Shown: in pieces, positions 55,714-64,000 of the stretch | Position numbering within the stretch: the first letter of the stretch is position 1 | Layout: each line of letters starts with the position of its first letter | NCBI GenBank assembly: GCA_038134485.1 | Contig: JAYPVG010000010.1 | Location: 35,667-99,666, forward strand | Direction: 5' to 3' | DNA length: 64,000 nucleotides | Source: NORP240 sp038134485 | GTDB taxonomy: Bacteria > Pseudomonadota > Gammaproteobacteria > Pseudomonadales > Pseudohongiellaceae | Notes under the pieces: model-generated | The model's database searches: none | The model's input: only the letters and a program-made list of their open reading frames with translations | What the model was told of the DNA's origin: nothing | Translations under genes and position numbers: made by a program

Positions 55714-56862
55714 TCAGGTGTATTCATAATGGACTCTGTCAGCTACCTGGCAGAATAGTTCATAGGAAATAGTCCCCGCAAATCGAGCAACTTCATCTGC
55801 CGATAACGATTCGCCCCAGAGCACCACCTCGTCTCCCACCTCGGTGTCGCCCAGTTGGTCCAGATCAATGGTGATCATATCCATGGAAACCCGGCCCAGC
55901 AAAGTGCTACGCCGATATCCGTCGGCTGTCTGCACCAGTACCGGCGTCCCGGTTGGAGCCGAGCGCGGATAACCGTCCCCGTAACCAATGGACACCACGC
56001 CAATCCGGGTCGGACGATCGCAGCTGAAGGTAGCTCCGTAGCCGATAGATCCGCCTGCTGGGACTTGCTTTACTGCAATAAGACGGGCGCGCAGAGTCAT
56101 CACCGGCTGCAATCCCAGTTCCGGACCCGTAACGGCGGATAGAGGCGAGCCACCATACAGCATGATGCCGGGGCGTAGATGTTCAAAATGACTATCAGGC
56201 CAGGCCAGAATTCCGGCTGATGCGGCAAGGCTTCTGCTGAGACGCAGTTGTTCCGGGATTGGCAACTGCGAGACTAATCCATCGAATCTTCTTAGCTGCT
56301 CATGAGTAGCAGTCACCGAGTCAGGCTCTTCAGGGGCATCCGCGCACGCAAGATGTGACATAAGAACAACATGACCTACCTCTGGCATTGTTAATAAAGC
56401 AAGGTATGCCTGCCTTCCCTCGGCGTCTCCAAATCCGAGTCTGTGCATCCCGGTGTCAATTTTCAACCACACGGTCAATGGGAGACCAATATGGCACTCC
56501 CGCAGCACCTTCTTCAATATAGCGAGTTGATAATCTGCATGGATAACGAATTCCAGGCCTGACTCGATCATGTATCGCGCCTGCTCGACATCGCTGAATC
56601 CCTGCAACACCAATATACGCTTACCAGATACCAGGGTATTGAGAGTCACTGCCTCTTCCGCGGTGGCGACTGCGAGGCGATCAATCGCAGTTTCACCCTG
56701 CACCAGCGCGCGCGCCACCGGCTCCATCCCATGACCATAGCCATTAGCCTTGATTACCGCTGTGATATCGGCGCATTGATTATGCTTGCGCACAATCCCG
56801 ACATTGGCCTGCAGGGCTCGCAAGTCGATATCTGCCCAGGCTCGGTGCGGGATTTTTTTCAT
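55714..56862 (-). CDS. alr: Alanine racemase
   Basis: PLP enzyme converting L- to D-alanine for peptidoglycan. PLP-binding Lys38 lies in KANGYGHGM. Substrate/cofactor motifs are SHLACAD, LRPGIMLYG, GSIGYGATF (catalytic Tyr region) and SIGYGDGYPR. Length 382 is slightly above the usual 359-375. It lies 17 bases downstream of dnaB, a common gammaproteobacterial order. Confidence 0.97.
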   Translation of the reverse strand: MKKIPHRAWADIDLRALQANVGIVRKHNQCADITAVIKANGYGHGMEPVARALVQGETAIDRLAVATAEEAVTLNTLVSGKRILVLQGFSDVEQARYMIESGLEFVIHADYQLAILKKVLRECHIGLPLTVWLKIDTGMHRLGFGDAEGRQAYLALLTMPEVGHVVLMSHLACADAPEEPDSVTATHEQLRRFDGLVSQLPIPEQLRLSRSLAASAGILAWPDSHFEHLRPGIMLYGGSPLSAVTGPELGLQPVMTLRARLIAVKQVPAGGSIGYGATFSCDRPTRIGVVSIGYGDGYPRSAPTGTPVLVQTADGYRRSTLLGRVSMDMITIDLDQLGDTEVGDEVVLWGESLSADEVARFAGTISYELFCQVADRVHYEYT

Positions 56863-56879
56863 AACAGAAAAGAGTTTTC

Positions 56880-58298
56880 CTAATAGCTGTCGTGGGTGTA
56901 GCTTGCGTCGTATCGGGGAGCAACAAAATTTTCGAATCTGGTGTGATGGCCAAGAAAGCTGAGTCTGACACTTCCTATCGGGCCATTTCTTTGCTTGCCG
57001 ATAATTATTTCTGCAGTGCCTTTTTCAGCACTGTCTTCATGGTACACCTCATCCCGATAGATGAAAGTGATAACATCGGCGTCCTGCTCAATAGCGCCAG
57101 ATTCCCGCAAATCGGACATCACCGGTCGCTTGTTAGGACGCTGCTCGAGGGATCGATTCAGCTGCGAAAGCGCGATGACCGGACACTTGAACTCTCTGGC
57201 CAGCTGCTTCAGGGAACGGGAGATTTCCGATATTTCACCAACCCGGTTATCCGAATAACCCTTTATCTGCATTAACTGCAGGTAATCCACCACGATCAAT
57301 CCCAGATGGTTATCGTGCTCTCTGGCTACTCGCCGAGCTCTTGAGCGCATCTCCATGGGGGTGAGGCCCGGGCTGTCGTCGATTAGCAGGGGTTTATCCT
57401 TCAACTGCGCTACTGCTGTCGTTAGCCGCGGCCAGTCATCTTCCTTCAGCTGACCGGTGCGCAGAAGGTTTTGATCTATGCGCCCCAGGGAAGACAGCAT
57501 TCTTATAACCAGGCTTTCCGCGGGCATCTCGAGGCTAAACACCAATACCGGGCCAGCATCTGCCAATAAGGCATTTTCAACCAGGTTCATGGCGAAGGCA
57601 GTTTTGCCCATTGAGGGACGACCGGCAACTATGATCAGGTCGGAGTTTTGCCAGCCGTTTGTCATTTTATCAAGATCAGTGTATCCGGAAGTGATACCGG
57701 TAAGTCCGCCGTCGTAACCCGCCAGTTCATCGATCTGCTCCACCACATGATGTAGTATGGGATTGATGGGCCGCGGGCTACCGTCTCTTGGTCGGTCGTC
57801 CCCGATATCGAAAATCTTCTGCTCCGCCTGATCCAGAACCTCGGCGGCCTTGCGCTCACCCGGATTGTAGCCACTTTCCATCACCTCGTTAGCTACACGG
57901 ATCAATTTGCGCAGTACCGCTCGCTCCCGGATTATCTCGGCATAGGCCTTTATGTTGGCTGTCCCGCGGGCGTTACTTGCGAGTTCTCCGAGGTAGTCGA
58001 TGCCGCCGGCATTATCCATTTCATGCAACCGATCTAGCGCTTCGCCAAGGGTAACCACATCAATCGGCTGGTTGTCCTCGCTCTGCTGGAACATGACTCG
58101 GAAAATAATCTGGTGCTCAGGCCGGTAAAAATCCTCTGCAATAATGAGATCTGAAATATTGTCCCATTCGCTGTTATCCAGCATCAGTCCGCCAAGTACT
58201 GCCTGTTCTGCCTCAATAGAATTTGGAGGGACTTTCAAGGTCGCCAGTCCGCTGGCTCCCGGTCCCTGACGCTTTGAGGTTTCGAAGGAATCTGACAT
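56880..58298 (-). CDS. dnaB: Replicative DNA helicase DnaB
   Basis: Hexameric replication-fork helicase. The N-terminal primase/loader domain (PPNSIEAEQAVLGGL) precedes a RecA-like domain with Walker A GRPSMGKTAF, Walker B-like LIVVDYLQLM and Arg-finger region ALSQLNRSLEQR. At 472 residues it is of normal length. Its start is only 18 bases from the T-tract of an intrinsic terminator that ends the ribosomal operon, so its promoter must overlap that hairpin or transcription must leak through. Confidence 0.97.
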   Translation of the reverse strand: MSDSFETSKRQGPGASGLATLKVPPNSIEAEQAVLGGLMLDNSEWDNISDLIIAEDFYRPEHQIIFRVMFQQSEDNQPIDVVTLGEALDRLHEMDNAGGIDYLGELASNARGTANIKAYAEIIRERAVLRKLIRVANEVMESGYNPGERKAAEVLDQAEQKIFDIGDDRPRDGSPRPINPILHHVVEQIDELAGYDGGLTGITSGYTDLDKMTNGWQNSDLIIVAGRPSMGKTAFAMNLVENALLADAGPVLVFSLEMPAESLVIRMLSSLGRIDQNLLRTGQLKEDDWPRLTTAVAQLKDKPLLIDDSPGLTPMEMRSRARRVAREHDNHLGLIVVDYLQLMQIKGYSDNRVGEISEISRSLKQLAREFKCPVIALSQLNRSLEQRPNKRPVMSDLRESGAIEQDADVITFIYRDEVYHEDSAEKGTAEIIIGKQRNGPIGSVRLSFLGHHTRFENFVAPRYDASYTHDSY

Positions 58299-58316
58299 GT
58301 GCTAAACGTTAGTCGC

Positions 58317-58353
58317 AAAAAAAAGCACCGGCTGGAAGTTCCAGACCGATGCT
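58317..58353 (-). terminator. Intrinsic terminator after rplI
   Basis: On the minus strand AGCATCGG-CTGG pairs with CCAG-CCGGTGCT with one bulge and a loop of 5 bases, followed by eight Ts. The dnaB ATG begins 18 bases beyond. Confidence 0.9.
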
Positions 58354-58426
58354 CTAATTTAACGCAATCAGTAGGGCCTTGCATCAATTTATCGGATAAG
58401 GCCCCGAATACCGACTACTCGGTCTT

Positions 58427-58984
58427 TTATTCTTCGGTTGCCGACTCGTCCCCGGCCACTGAATCTTCTGACTCGTCTGCCTCATTGCTGGTCAGTTCTT
58501 CGCCAGTCTCGGGCTCAACCAGGGGCTGGTCACCCCCTCCTTGTCTGGCTACAGTCAGACCAATACTTGCCTGAACGTCGTATCCAAGATCAATAGTAAT
58601 GTCGTAAGTGCCTGTTTCCCGGATTGCACCATGGGGAAGCTGAACCTCACTCTTGTCGGTGTCGCCACCGGCATCCACTACAGCCTCGGCAATTTCCTTG
58701 GTTCCTACCGAACCAAACAACTTTCCTTCATCCGATGCATTAACTTCGATAACGATGGTGAGTCCATCGATCTTGCCGGCTCGCACCTGGGCGGCGGCAA
58801 CCTTCTCGTTATGCGCAGCCAACAGTTCTGCCTTGCGATGCTCGAATTCCGCCAAGTTTTCTTTGGTAGCCGGAATGGCAATTCCCGAAGGAAAAAGATA
58901 ATTCCTGGCGTAGCCGGATTTAACCTCAGCCACATCACCAATGTTGCCGAGTTTGCCAACCTTCTCCAGCAGTATAACGTTCAT
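58427..58984 (-). CDS. rplI: 50S ribosomal protein L9 with acidic C-terminal extension
   Basis: L9 binds 23S rRNA and limits frameshifting. The N-terminal MNVILLEKVGKLGNIGD and KSGYARNYLFPSG are diagnostic. The C-terminal domain ends near DLGYDVQASIGLTV at about residue 147, where E. coli L9 ends, but here a further tail of about 37 residues rich in Glu/Asp/Ser follows (ETGEELTSNEADESED and after). It is the last gene of the rpsF-rpsR-DUF2232-rplI operon. Confidence 0.97.
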   Translation of the reverse strand: MNVILLEKVGKLGNIGDVAEVKSGYARNYLFPSGIAIPATKENLAEFEHRKAELLAAHNEKVAAAQVRAGKIDGLTIVIEVNASDEGKLFGSVGTKEIAEAVVDAGGDTDKSEVQLPHGAIRETGTYDITIDLGYDVQASIGLTVARQGGGDQPLVEPETGEELTSNEADESEDSVAGDESATEE

Positions 58985-59020
58985 GGCATCAACCTCTTTC
59001 TGTCTCTTGTCGCGCGGCCA

Positions 59021-59857
59021 TCAACTGGCATTGCGCATCTGTTTTCTAAAATCGTACCAGCTGTCAGCCAGCGCCAGCAAAACCAGCAGCTGATTGATTA
59101 CCGGGAATACCAGGTAAAATGCAAATAGCCACAGGGGCGACATATGCTTCAACGCCACAGTTCCGTGGACCAAGCCTACTCCGGCTACCATCAAGGGTAT
59201 GGAAAAGTAGCCGTACCAGGTTTCCGGTAGCAGAACCCCCAGACCCGACAATAGCAGCATCAGGGCCAGCAGCAATGCTGCCTTGTTTTCGATGCGCAGA
59301 CTGTGGAACTCTTGCCGGAACCCGCCCGGATTATAAAGTATCGCCTGCAGCCATCGGGACCAGATTAGCAACAGCAGAGCCATCACCGTCTGAATCATCG
59401 CTATCAGGGCAACCAACTGATCCCGAGCGACCGAATTGGCGGCCCCATTTTGCGCCATCAGCTGATCCAACTGGGTCACCAATGCGTCAACAGCCATCGG
59501 TTGCAGACGCAAATACAGTTCAAACCCCAGTCCCACCAGTGCCGTCAACAATACGGTCAATTGCCATGACTGTGTAGTTCTCAGCACCACCGCCAGTCCA
59601 CTGACCAGAATGAGCAACACGTAAGGCATCAGGTTTGCCTGCTGATCCATCACCATGCTTGGATAGACAGTCCACAACGCCATTGCCAGCATCGCTGCCA
59701 ATAGCAGCACCAGAGCCTCATTCACGCCCCTGCGCAGAATCACCAGCCCAATTATCACCGGACTGAGAAAGTAAATTGGCGGCACAGCGCTCGTCAGCAC
59801 CACCGCCACGATGGCCTGCCTGCGTCCTTTCATTATGAATTCGGCGAGGCTGCGCAT
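59021..59857 (-). CDS. DUF2232 / YybS-like predicted membrane protein
   Basis: A 278-residue polytopic protein with about eight membrane segments. It is the membrane protein found between rpsR and rplI in many gammaproteobacteria. Recognisable stretches are VPPIYFLSPVIIGLVILRRG, LALMLLLSGLGVLLPETWYGYFSIPLMVAGVGLVHG and FPVINQLLVLLALADSWYDFR. The function is unknown. It starts 14 bases after rpsR and is co-transcribed. Confidence 0.85.
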   Translation of the reverse strand: MRSLAEFIMKGRRQAIVAVVLTSAVPPIYFLSPVIIGLVILRRGVNEALVLLLAAMLAMALWTVYPSMVMDQQANLMPYVLLILVSGLAVVLRTTQSWQLTVLLTALVGLGFELYLRLQPMAVDALVTQLDQLMAQNGAANSVARDQLVALIAMIQTVMALLLLIWSRWLQAILYNPGGFRQEFHSLRIENKAALLLALMLLLSGLGVLLPETWYGYFSIPLMVAGVGLVHGTVALKHMSPLWLFAFYLVFPVINQLLVLLALADSWYDFRKQMRNAS

Positions 59858-59871
59858 CAGCTGTAATCAAA

Positions 59872-60102
59872 TCAGACCTGGTGACTGTCCGTGTAGGGAA
59901 TCAATGCCAGATATCGGGCTCTCTTCACCGCCGTAGCAAGCTGTCGCTGATATTTTGCCTTTGTTCCTGTAATACGACTTGGAACAATCTTGCCGGTCTC
60001 GGAAACATAAGCCCGCAGAGTTTCCAGGTCTTTATAATCAATTTCCTTGATCCCTTCTGCGGTGAACTTGCAGAATTTTCTTCGTCTGAAATAACGTGCC
60101 AT
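59872..60102 (-). CDS. rpsR: 30S ribosomal protein S18
   Basis: A 76-residue S18, binding with S6 to the 16S rRNA platform. MARYFRRRKFCKF begins at ATG 60102, preceded by GGAAGGAGAGAG; the longer in-frame extension to 60237 would run into rpsF and is rejected. It ends YLALIPYTDSH, as expected. It lies 16 bases downstream of rpsF. Confidence 0.98.
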   Translation of the reverse strand: MARYFRRRKFCKFTAEGIKEIDYKDLETLRAYVSETGKIVPSRITGTKAKYQRQLATAVKRARYLALIPYTDSHQV

Positions 60103-60118
60103 GGTTCTCTCTCCTTCC

Positions 60119-60634
60119 CTACGCGTCAGGCTCTTCGTCGCTGTCACTCTCGGCAAATTCTGCTTCAGATTCCTCGACCGACTCTTCAATGTTTTCTGGC
60201 TCGATCTCAGATTGCTCTTCGGAATCACCATCGTCATTTTCGGCCTGCTCTGCCGCGGCCTGCTCCTCGAGCTTGCGTCGCTGTTCAGCGCGAGCTTTTC
60301 GCTCTTTCGATTCGCGTTCCTGCTTGAGAATTAATGACTCGCCCGTCACCGCTTCCCTCATTTTCATGATGAGATTGCGCAATACGGCGTCGTTATAGCG
60401 GAACAGAGTGCCCAATTCATCCAGAACTTCCTGACCGCACTCGATGTTTAATAATACGTAGTGGGCTTTGTGGATTTTATTGATGGGATAGGCCAGTTGA
60501 CGGCGCCCCCAGTCCTCAAGGCGATGAACTTTGCCGCCGCTTTCGGTCACAAGCTGGGAGTATTTTTCGATCATTCCCGGCACCTGCTCGCTTTGATCAG
60601 GGTGCACGAGAAATACTACTTCGTAGTGTCTCAT
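60119..60634 (-). CDS. rpsF: 30S ribosomal protein S6 with long acidic tail
   Basis: S6 forms a heterodimer with S18 in the ribosome platform. Residues 1-100 show MRHYEVVFLVHPDQSEQVP, LEDWGRRQLAYPI and HYVLLNIE. The remainder (about 105-171) is a basic Arg/Lys-Glu helix (RESKERKARAEQRRK) followed by an acidic Glu/Asp/Ser tail (EEQSEIEPENIEESV). At 171 residues it is far longer than the 131-135 of E. coli, in which Glu residues are added post-translationally by RimK. Good ribosome site GAGGAGAG. Confidence 0.97.
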   Translation of the reverse strand: MRHYEVVFLVHPDQSEQVPGMIEKYSQLVTESGGKVHRLEDWGRRQLAYPINKIHKAHYVLLNIECGQEVLDELGTLFRYNDAVLRNLIMKMREAVTGESLILKQERESKERKARAEQRRKLEEQAAAEQAENDDGDSEEQSEIEPENIEESVEESEAEFAESDSDEEPDA

Positions 60635-60707
60635 TGACTCTCCTCACGATTATAGTCTTCCGACAAACACCCGGGGGCGCGCAGTAAGACAAGGAGTTGA
60701 TTAGTTA

Positions 60708-60734
60708 CTGGAGTCCGTATTTAGCGGACACCAG
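60708..60734 (-). promoter_or_regulatory. Hairpin in rpsF leader
   Basis: On the minus strand CTGG-T-GTCCG pairs with CGGAC-T-CCAG around loop CTAAATA, starting within about 10 bases of the predicted transcript start. Many bacteria have an S6:S18-binding leader with a CCG element; this could be a version, but the match to that motif is not established. Confidence 0.45.
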
Positions 60735-60749
60735 GCTGAAAGAGGCCGA

Positions 60750-60778
60750 ATTCTAGAGAAACTGCCGCCGATATGCAA
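60750..60778 (-). promoter_or_regulatory. Sigma70-type promoter for rpsF operon
   Basis: Minus-strand TTGCAT and TAGAAT are separated by exactly 17 bases, about 116 bases upstream of the rpsF start. It lies between rlmB (ends 60803) and rpsF, giving a leader of about 110 bases. Confidence 0.7.
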
Positions 60779-60802
60779 CGTTTTTGGGTATGCAGGAGCG
60801 GG

Positions 60803-61540
60803 TCAGACAGTTCGCTGCCGCACCGCCTCGAACAGGCAAACCCCCGCCGCCACAGATACATTCAGGCTTGAAACAGCGCCAGCCATGGGAATAGCAACAA
60901 GAAAATCGCAGGTTTCCTGAGTCAATCGCCGTAATCCCTTGCCTTCAGAACCCATAACCAGTGCCAGGGGTCCTGTCAGATCTTGTTCGTAAAGGGATTT
61001 GGAAGCCTCTCCGGCAGTACCGCACAACCAGATGCCCCTGTCTTTAAGTTCCTGGAGCGTTCGACTCAGGTTGGTGACAGCGACCAGCGGGACAGTTTCT
61101 GCCGCGCCGCTGGCAACCTTGCGAACTGTCATATTCAGCGGCGCCGACCGGTCCTTGGGCACAATCACCGCGTTTGCACCCGCGGCGTCGGCACAGCGCA
61201 AACAGGCTCCCAGATTATGTGGGTCAGTTACCTCATCCAGAACCAGCAACAATGGGTCGCGATCAAGCTTCTCCAGCAGTGCCCGCAGGTCCTGTTCTTG
61301 CAAAGTTGACCGACTGAATGTCACGCGGGCGGCAACACCCTGGTGTCGCCCATCACCAAGCCGGTCAATCTCCCTCCTCGGAATCCTCTCTACCGGTACA
61401 CCTGCAGTTTCAGCCAGTGTCAGCAATTCCTCGACGCGCAAATCCTTCCGGTCTGCCTGCACGCACAGGCGCTTCACTTCACTGCCCTGCTGCAGCAGCT
61501 CGCGAACGGCATGAATACCGATGACCCACTGTTCTTGCAC
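60803..61540 (-). CDS. rlmB: 23S rRNA (guanosine-2251-2'-O)-methyltransferase RlmB
   Basis: SPOUT methyltransferase that modifies G2251 in the peptidyl-transferase P loop. The N-terminal substrate domain (GIHAVRELLQ) is followed by motifs LLVLDEVTDPHNLGACLR, VMGSEGKGLRR and PMAGAVSSLNVSVAAGV, the trefoil-knot signatures. It starts with GTG 61540 and is 245 residues. It follows rnr by 36 bases, a frequent pair. Confidence 0.97.
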   Translation of the reverse strand: MQEQWVIGIHAVRELLQQGSEVKRLCVQADRKDLRVEELLTLAETAGVPVERIPRREIDRLGDGRHQGVAARVTFSRSTLQEQDLRALLEKLDRDPLLLVLDEVTDPHNLGACLRCADAAGANAVIVPKDRSAPLNMTVRKVASGAAETVPLVAVTNLSRTLQELKDRGIWLCGTAGEASKSLYEQDLTGPLALVMGSEGKGLRRLTQETCDFLVAIPMAGAVSSLNVSVAAGVCLFEAVRQRTV

Positions 61541-61576
61541 TTACCGACCCCTGGCTTTTGTCATGATATGTTGTGT

Positions 61577-64000
61577 TTATTTTCGAGCGCGGTTAGCCGA
61601 CCTCTTGCTTCCAGAACGGGAGCGCCGGGTTCCCGGACTAAGTGAATCTGCACTACTGCGCGCACCTCTTTTCTTACCTGGGGTAGCGTCCCGTTTACCG
61701 CCGTGTTTTTTGCTTTCTTCCCTGCTCTTTGGCCTGCTTTCCTTATCCATTCTATTCTTGCCCGGATCCCCGTGTCGCTTTTTATTATCTCGAGCCTCCC
61801 TTTGCTGTTCTGAACTTTTACCCGTCCATTTTCTTCGTTTGCTGGCGCCAGGCATCGCCAGCATTGTCAGATCTATTTTGCGCTCGTCAAGATTTACCGC
61901 CGCTACCTTTACACGAACACTGTCCCCCATGTGAAAACGTTTTCCCCTCCGTTCGCCCACCAAAACATGGCTGACAGCATCAAAATGGTAGTAATCGTTA
62001 TCTAGCGCAGTAATGTGCACCAGTCCTTCGATATAGACACCATCAAGTTCGACAAACAATCCAAATCCCGTAACACCGGCGATCGTCCCGTCAAATTCGT
62101 CGCCGACCCGGCTTTGCATGTACTCACATTTTAGCCAGTCGACCACGTCGTAGCTGGCGGCGTCGGCGCGCCGCTCGGTAGCCGAACAATGTACCCCCAG
62201 TTCGGCGATCTGATTAGCACTGTAAGGATAGATGTGCGCCCGGTCCAGAGGGGGTGCTGCTGGCGACTTTCGCAGATGCCGGTTATGCTTTTTACTCCGC
62301 AGCAGACTGCGTATTGCCCGATGCACCAGGAGGTCCGGATAGCGCCGGATCGGTGACGTGAAATGGGTATATTCTGAGTAACCCAGACCAAAGTGCCCAA
62401 TATTATCGGCCTGGTAAGTCGCCTGCATCATGGATCGGATTACCATGGTATGCAATAAATGCGAATCCGGCCTGTGGGCTAAGTTTTGAAGCAAGATCTG
62501 ATAGTGCTTGGGCTGTGGTTTCTCTCCACCACCCAAATGCAGGCCCATTTCTCCCAAATAGTCCCGAAGACTCTCAAGTTTTTCAACGCTCGGAGACTCA
62601 TGCGTTCGGTACAGAATCGTCAATCCCGAGTCCTGCAATAATCTGGCAGCCGCAACGTTAGCACAAAGCATGCACTCCTCGATCATCCGATGCGCGCAAC
62701 TTCTGACAACCGGCACCACCTCTTTGATACGACGGTTTTCACCAAAAACGATGCGCGTTTCCGTGGTATCAAAATCAAGGGCTCCGCCCCGCTCGCGTGC
62801 TTCCCTGAGGCACTGATACAGCTCGTAAAGAATCTGTAAATGTTCGAAAAGCGACTTGTAGCGATTTTTAAGTCGTTCCTGAAGTTGCTGCGCACTTTCA
62901 GCATCTCCAGGCTCCAACATGTCCGACACTTCCGTATAGGTGAGCCGCGCATGGGATCTGATGATTCCTTCATAGAATTGGTAATCAGTTACCTCGCCGT
63001 GGCGATCAACCTCCATCTCACAGACCATAACCAGGCGATCTTCAGCAGGCTTCAATGAGCAGATACCGTTCGACAGCTTTTCGGGGAGCATGGGGATAAC
63101 ATGACCGGGAAAATAGACTGAATTACCGCGGCTCTTGGCTTCCTCATCCAACGCAGATGCCACGTCAACATAATTTGAAACATCGGCAATAGCTACGAAG
63201 AGCCGCCAGCCACCGGAATCTGTCTTCGCAAAAACTGCATCATCAAAATCCTTGGCGTCCTCACCGTCGATTGTTACAAAGGGCAGGGCTCGCAAATCAA
63301 AGCGCTGTCCGAGTTCACCATGGGCTGCCGCGCCAGCCATACTTTCGGCCTGATTGCTTACAGGTTCGGGCCATTCATGGGGAAGGCCATAATTGCGAAT
63401 AGCGATTTCGATTTCCAGTCCCGGCGTTGCCGTGTCGCCAAGGATTTCAACAATACTGGCAACCGGCTTATATCGTGGCGACGGGTAGGTGGTGATCTCT
63501 CCCACCACGAACTGGCCATCCTGCGCAGTGCTGCTCTGCCCCGGAGGTACCTCTATTTCATGGGTTATGCGACGATTCGCCGGCACCAGAAACCCGACAC
63601 CCCTGTCAGAATAGTATCGACCAACGAGTTGCTTGAAACTACGTTGCAGAATTTCGACGATTATCCCCTCCTGGCGCCCACGACCATCGGCGCCGTTGTG
63701 TCGGGCTAGCACTATGTCGCCGTCGAAGACCTTCCGCATTTCAGTTGGTGAAAGATACAGATTTTGAGTCGCGTCGCTCGCTACTAAATATCCGGATCCA
63801 TCTTTACTTCCCTGCACTCTGCCCTTCGCAAGTTCCGTTCGATCAAGCAATCCATAATAGCCACGTCCATCGCTGATCAGCTGTCCATCCCTTGCCATAG
63901 CGACCAGGCGTCTGCTTAACGCTGCCTGCGCTGTTTCTTTTTCGAGGCCTAAAAGGCGGCAAAGAGAGCGGTATTCAAGTGGCACGCCGGCTTCTTCGAG
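61577..64000 (-). CDS. rnr: Ribonuclease R, 5' truncated by window edge
   Basis: Processive 3'-5' exoribonuclease degrading structured RNA. The frame is open to the right edge (LEEAGVPLEYRSL), so the start is outside; GTG 63985 is internal. Visible are the N-terminal winged-helix end (DGQLISDGRGYYGL), cold-shock domains, RNB catalytic domain with DGEDAKDFDDAVF (metal Asp residues), and S1 domain (GVTGFGLFVELDG). A Lys/Arg-rich tail of about 90 residues follows S1 (KRRKWTGKS onward). Confidence 0.97.
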   Translation of the reverse strand, partial: LEEAGVPLEYRSLCRLLGLEKETAQAALSRRLVAMARDGQLISDGRGYYGLLDRTELAKGRVQGSKDGSGYLVASDATQNLYLSPTEMRKVFDGDIVLARHNGADGRGRQEGIIVEILQRSFKQLVGRYYSDRGVGFLVPANRRITHEIEVPPGQSSTAQDGQFVVGEITTYPSPRYKPVASIVEILGDTATPGLEIEIAIRNYGLPHEWPEPVSNQAESMAGAAAHGELGQRFDLRALPFVTIDGEDAKDFDDAVFAKTDSGGWRLFVAIADVSNYVDVASALDEEAKSRGNSVYFPGHVIPMLPEKLSNGICSLKPAEDRLVMVCEMEVDRHGEVTDYQFYEGIIRSHARLTYTEVSDMLEPGDAESAQQLQERLKNRYKSLFEHLQILYELYQCLREARERGGALDFDTTETRIVFGENRRIKEVVPVVRSCAHRMIEECMLCANVAAARLLQDSGLTILYRTHESPSVEKLESLRDYLGEMGLHLGGGEKPQPKHYQILLQNLAHRPDSHLLHTMVIRSMMQATYQADNIGHFGLGYSEYTHFTSPIRRYPDLLVHRAIRSLLRSKKHNRHLRKSPAAPPLDRAHIYPYSANQIAELGVHCSATERRADAASYDVVDWLKCEYMQSRVGDEFDGTIAGVTGFGLFVELDGVYIEGLVHITALDNDYYHFDAVSHVLVGERRGKRFHMGDSVRVKVAAVNLDERKIDLTMLAMPGASKRRKWTGKSSEQQREARDNKKRHGDPGKNRMDKESRPKSREESKKHGGKRDATPGKKRGARSSADSLSPGTRRSRSGSKRSANRARK

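Overview
The window looks like chromosomal DNA of a free-living, probably marine gammaproteobacterium of the Cellvibrionales/OM60-like type. The evidence is the right-hand core block (rnr, rlmB, rpsF, rpsR, a DUF2232 membrane protein, rplI, dnaB, alr, radA), which has typical gammaproteobacterial order. TonB-dependent receptors, SapC, a PQQ-type dehydrogenase, a two-subunit Tat-exported molybdenum hydroxylase and PhoX-like DUF839 also fit a heterotrophic marine gammaproteobacterium. The genus cannot be resolved from sequence alone. A 10-N scaffold gap flanked by foreign fragments suggests a draft or metagenome-assembled genome.

Layout. 1-9 kb: the 3' part of a CNT nucleoside transporter, a lipoprotein 5'-nucleotidase, a rhomboid protease, a 2OG-Fe(II) oxygenase-like protein, a small lipoprotein, three hydrolases and an SO_0444-type metal permease. 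9-16.5 kb: a quinoprotein dehydrogenase, two small exported proteins, a TonB receptor with a Gly-rich plug, a Tat-exported NAD(P)-binding protein and a D-amino-acid transaminase. 16.5-21.5 kb: a Ycf46-like AAA+ ATPase broken by the scaffold gap, an exported MORN-repeat protein, a queuosine-precursor transporter and a GT87-type membrane glycosyltransferase. 21.7-38.9 kb: a molybdenum hydroxylase pair, SapC, aconitase plus succinate-semialdehyde dehydrogenase, DUF2339, a CPA2 antiporter, DUF839, DUF1761 and a second TonB receptor.

39-54 kb is a signalling island, and the most interesting part. It holds a response regulator-nucleotidyl cyclase fusion and, divergent from it, a lone receiver, an H-NOX haem nitric-oxide sensor, a histidine kinase whose N-terminus resembles the HNOBA (H-NOX-associated) domain, a GAF/PAS HisKA_2 kinase, a receiver with a C-terminal four-Cys module, and a membrane multi-PAS hybrid kinase. 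These are followed by a YadGH-like ABC exporter (ATPase frameshifted), an M20 peptidase and another GAF-PAS kinase. The likely reading is a gas-responsive phosphorelay with several kinases converging on receivers and possibly a cyclic-nucleotide output.

54-64 kb is the housekeeping block on the minus strand. It has a clear sigma70-like promoter and a hairpin leader before rpsF, and a strong intrinsic terminator between rplI and dnaB. Ribosomal proteins S6 and L9 both carry unusually long acidic C-terminal tails. No tRNA, rRNA, CRISPR array, IS element or intact prophage was seen. No stretch over 300 bases lacks a gene; the longest intergenic interval is 40199-40495.
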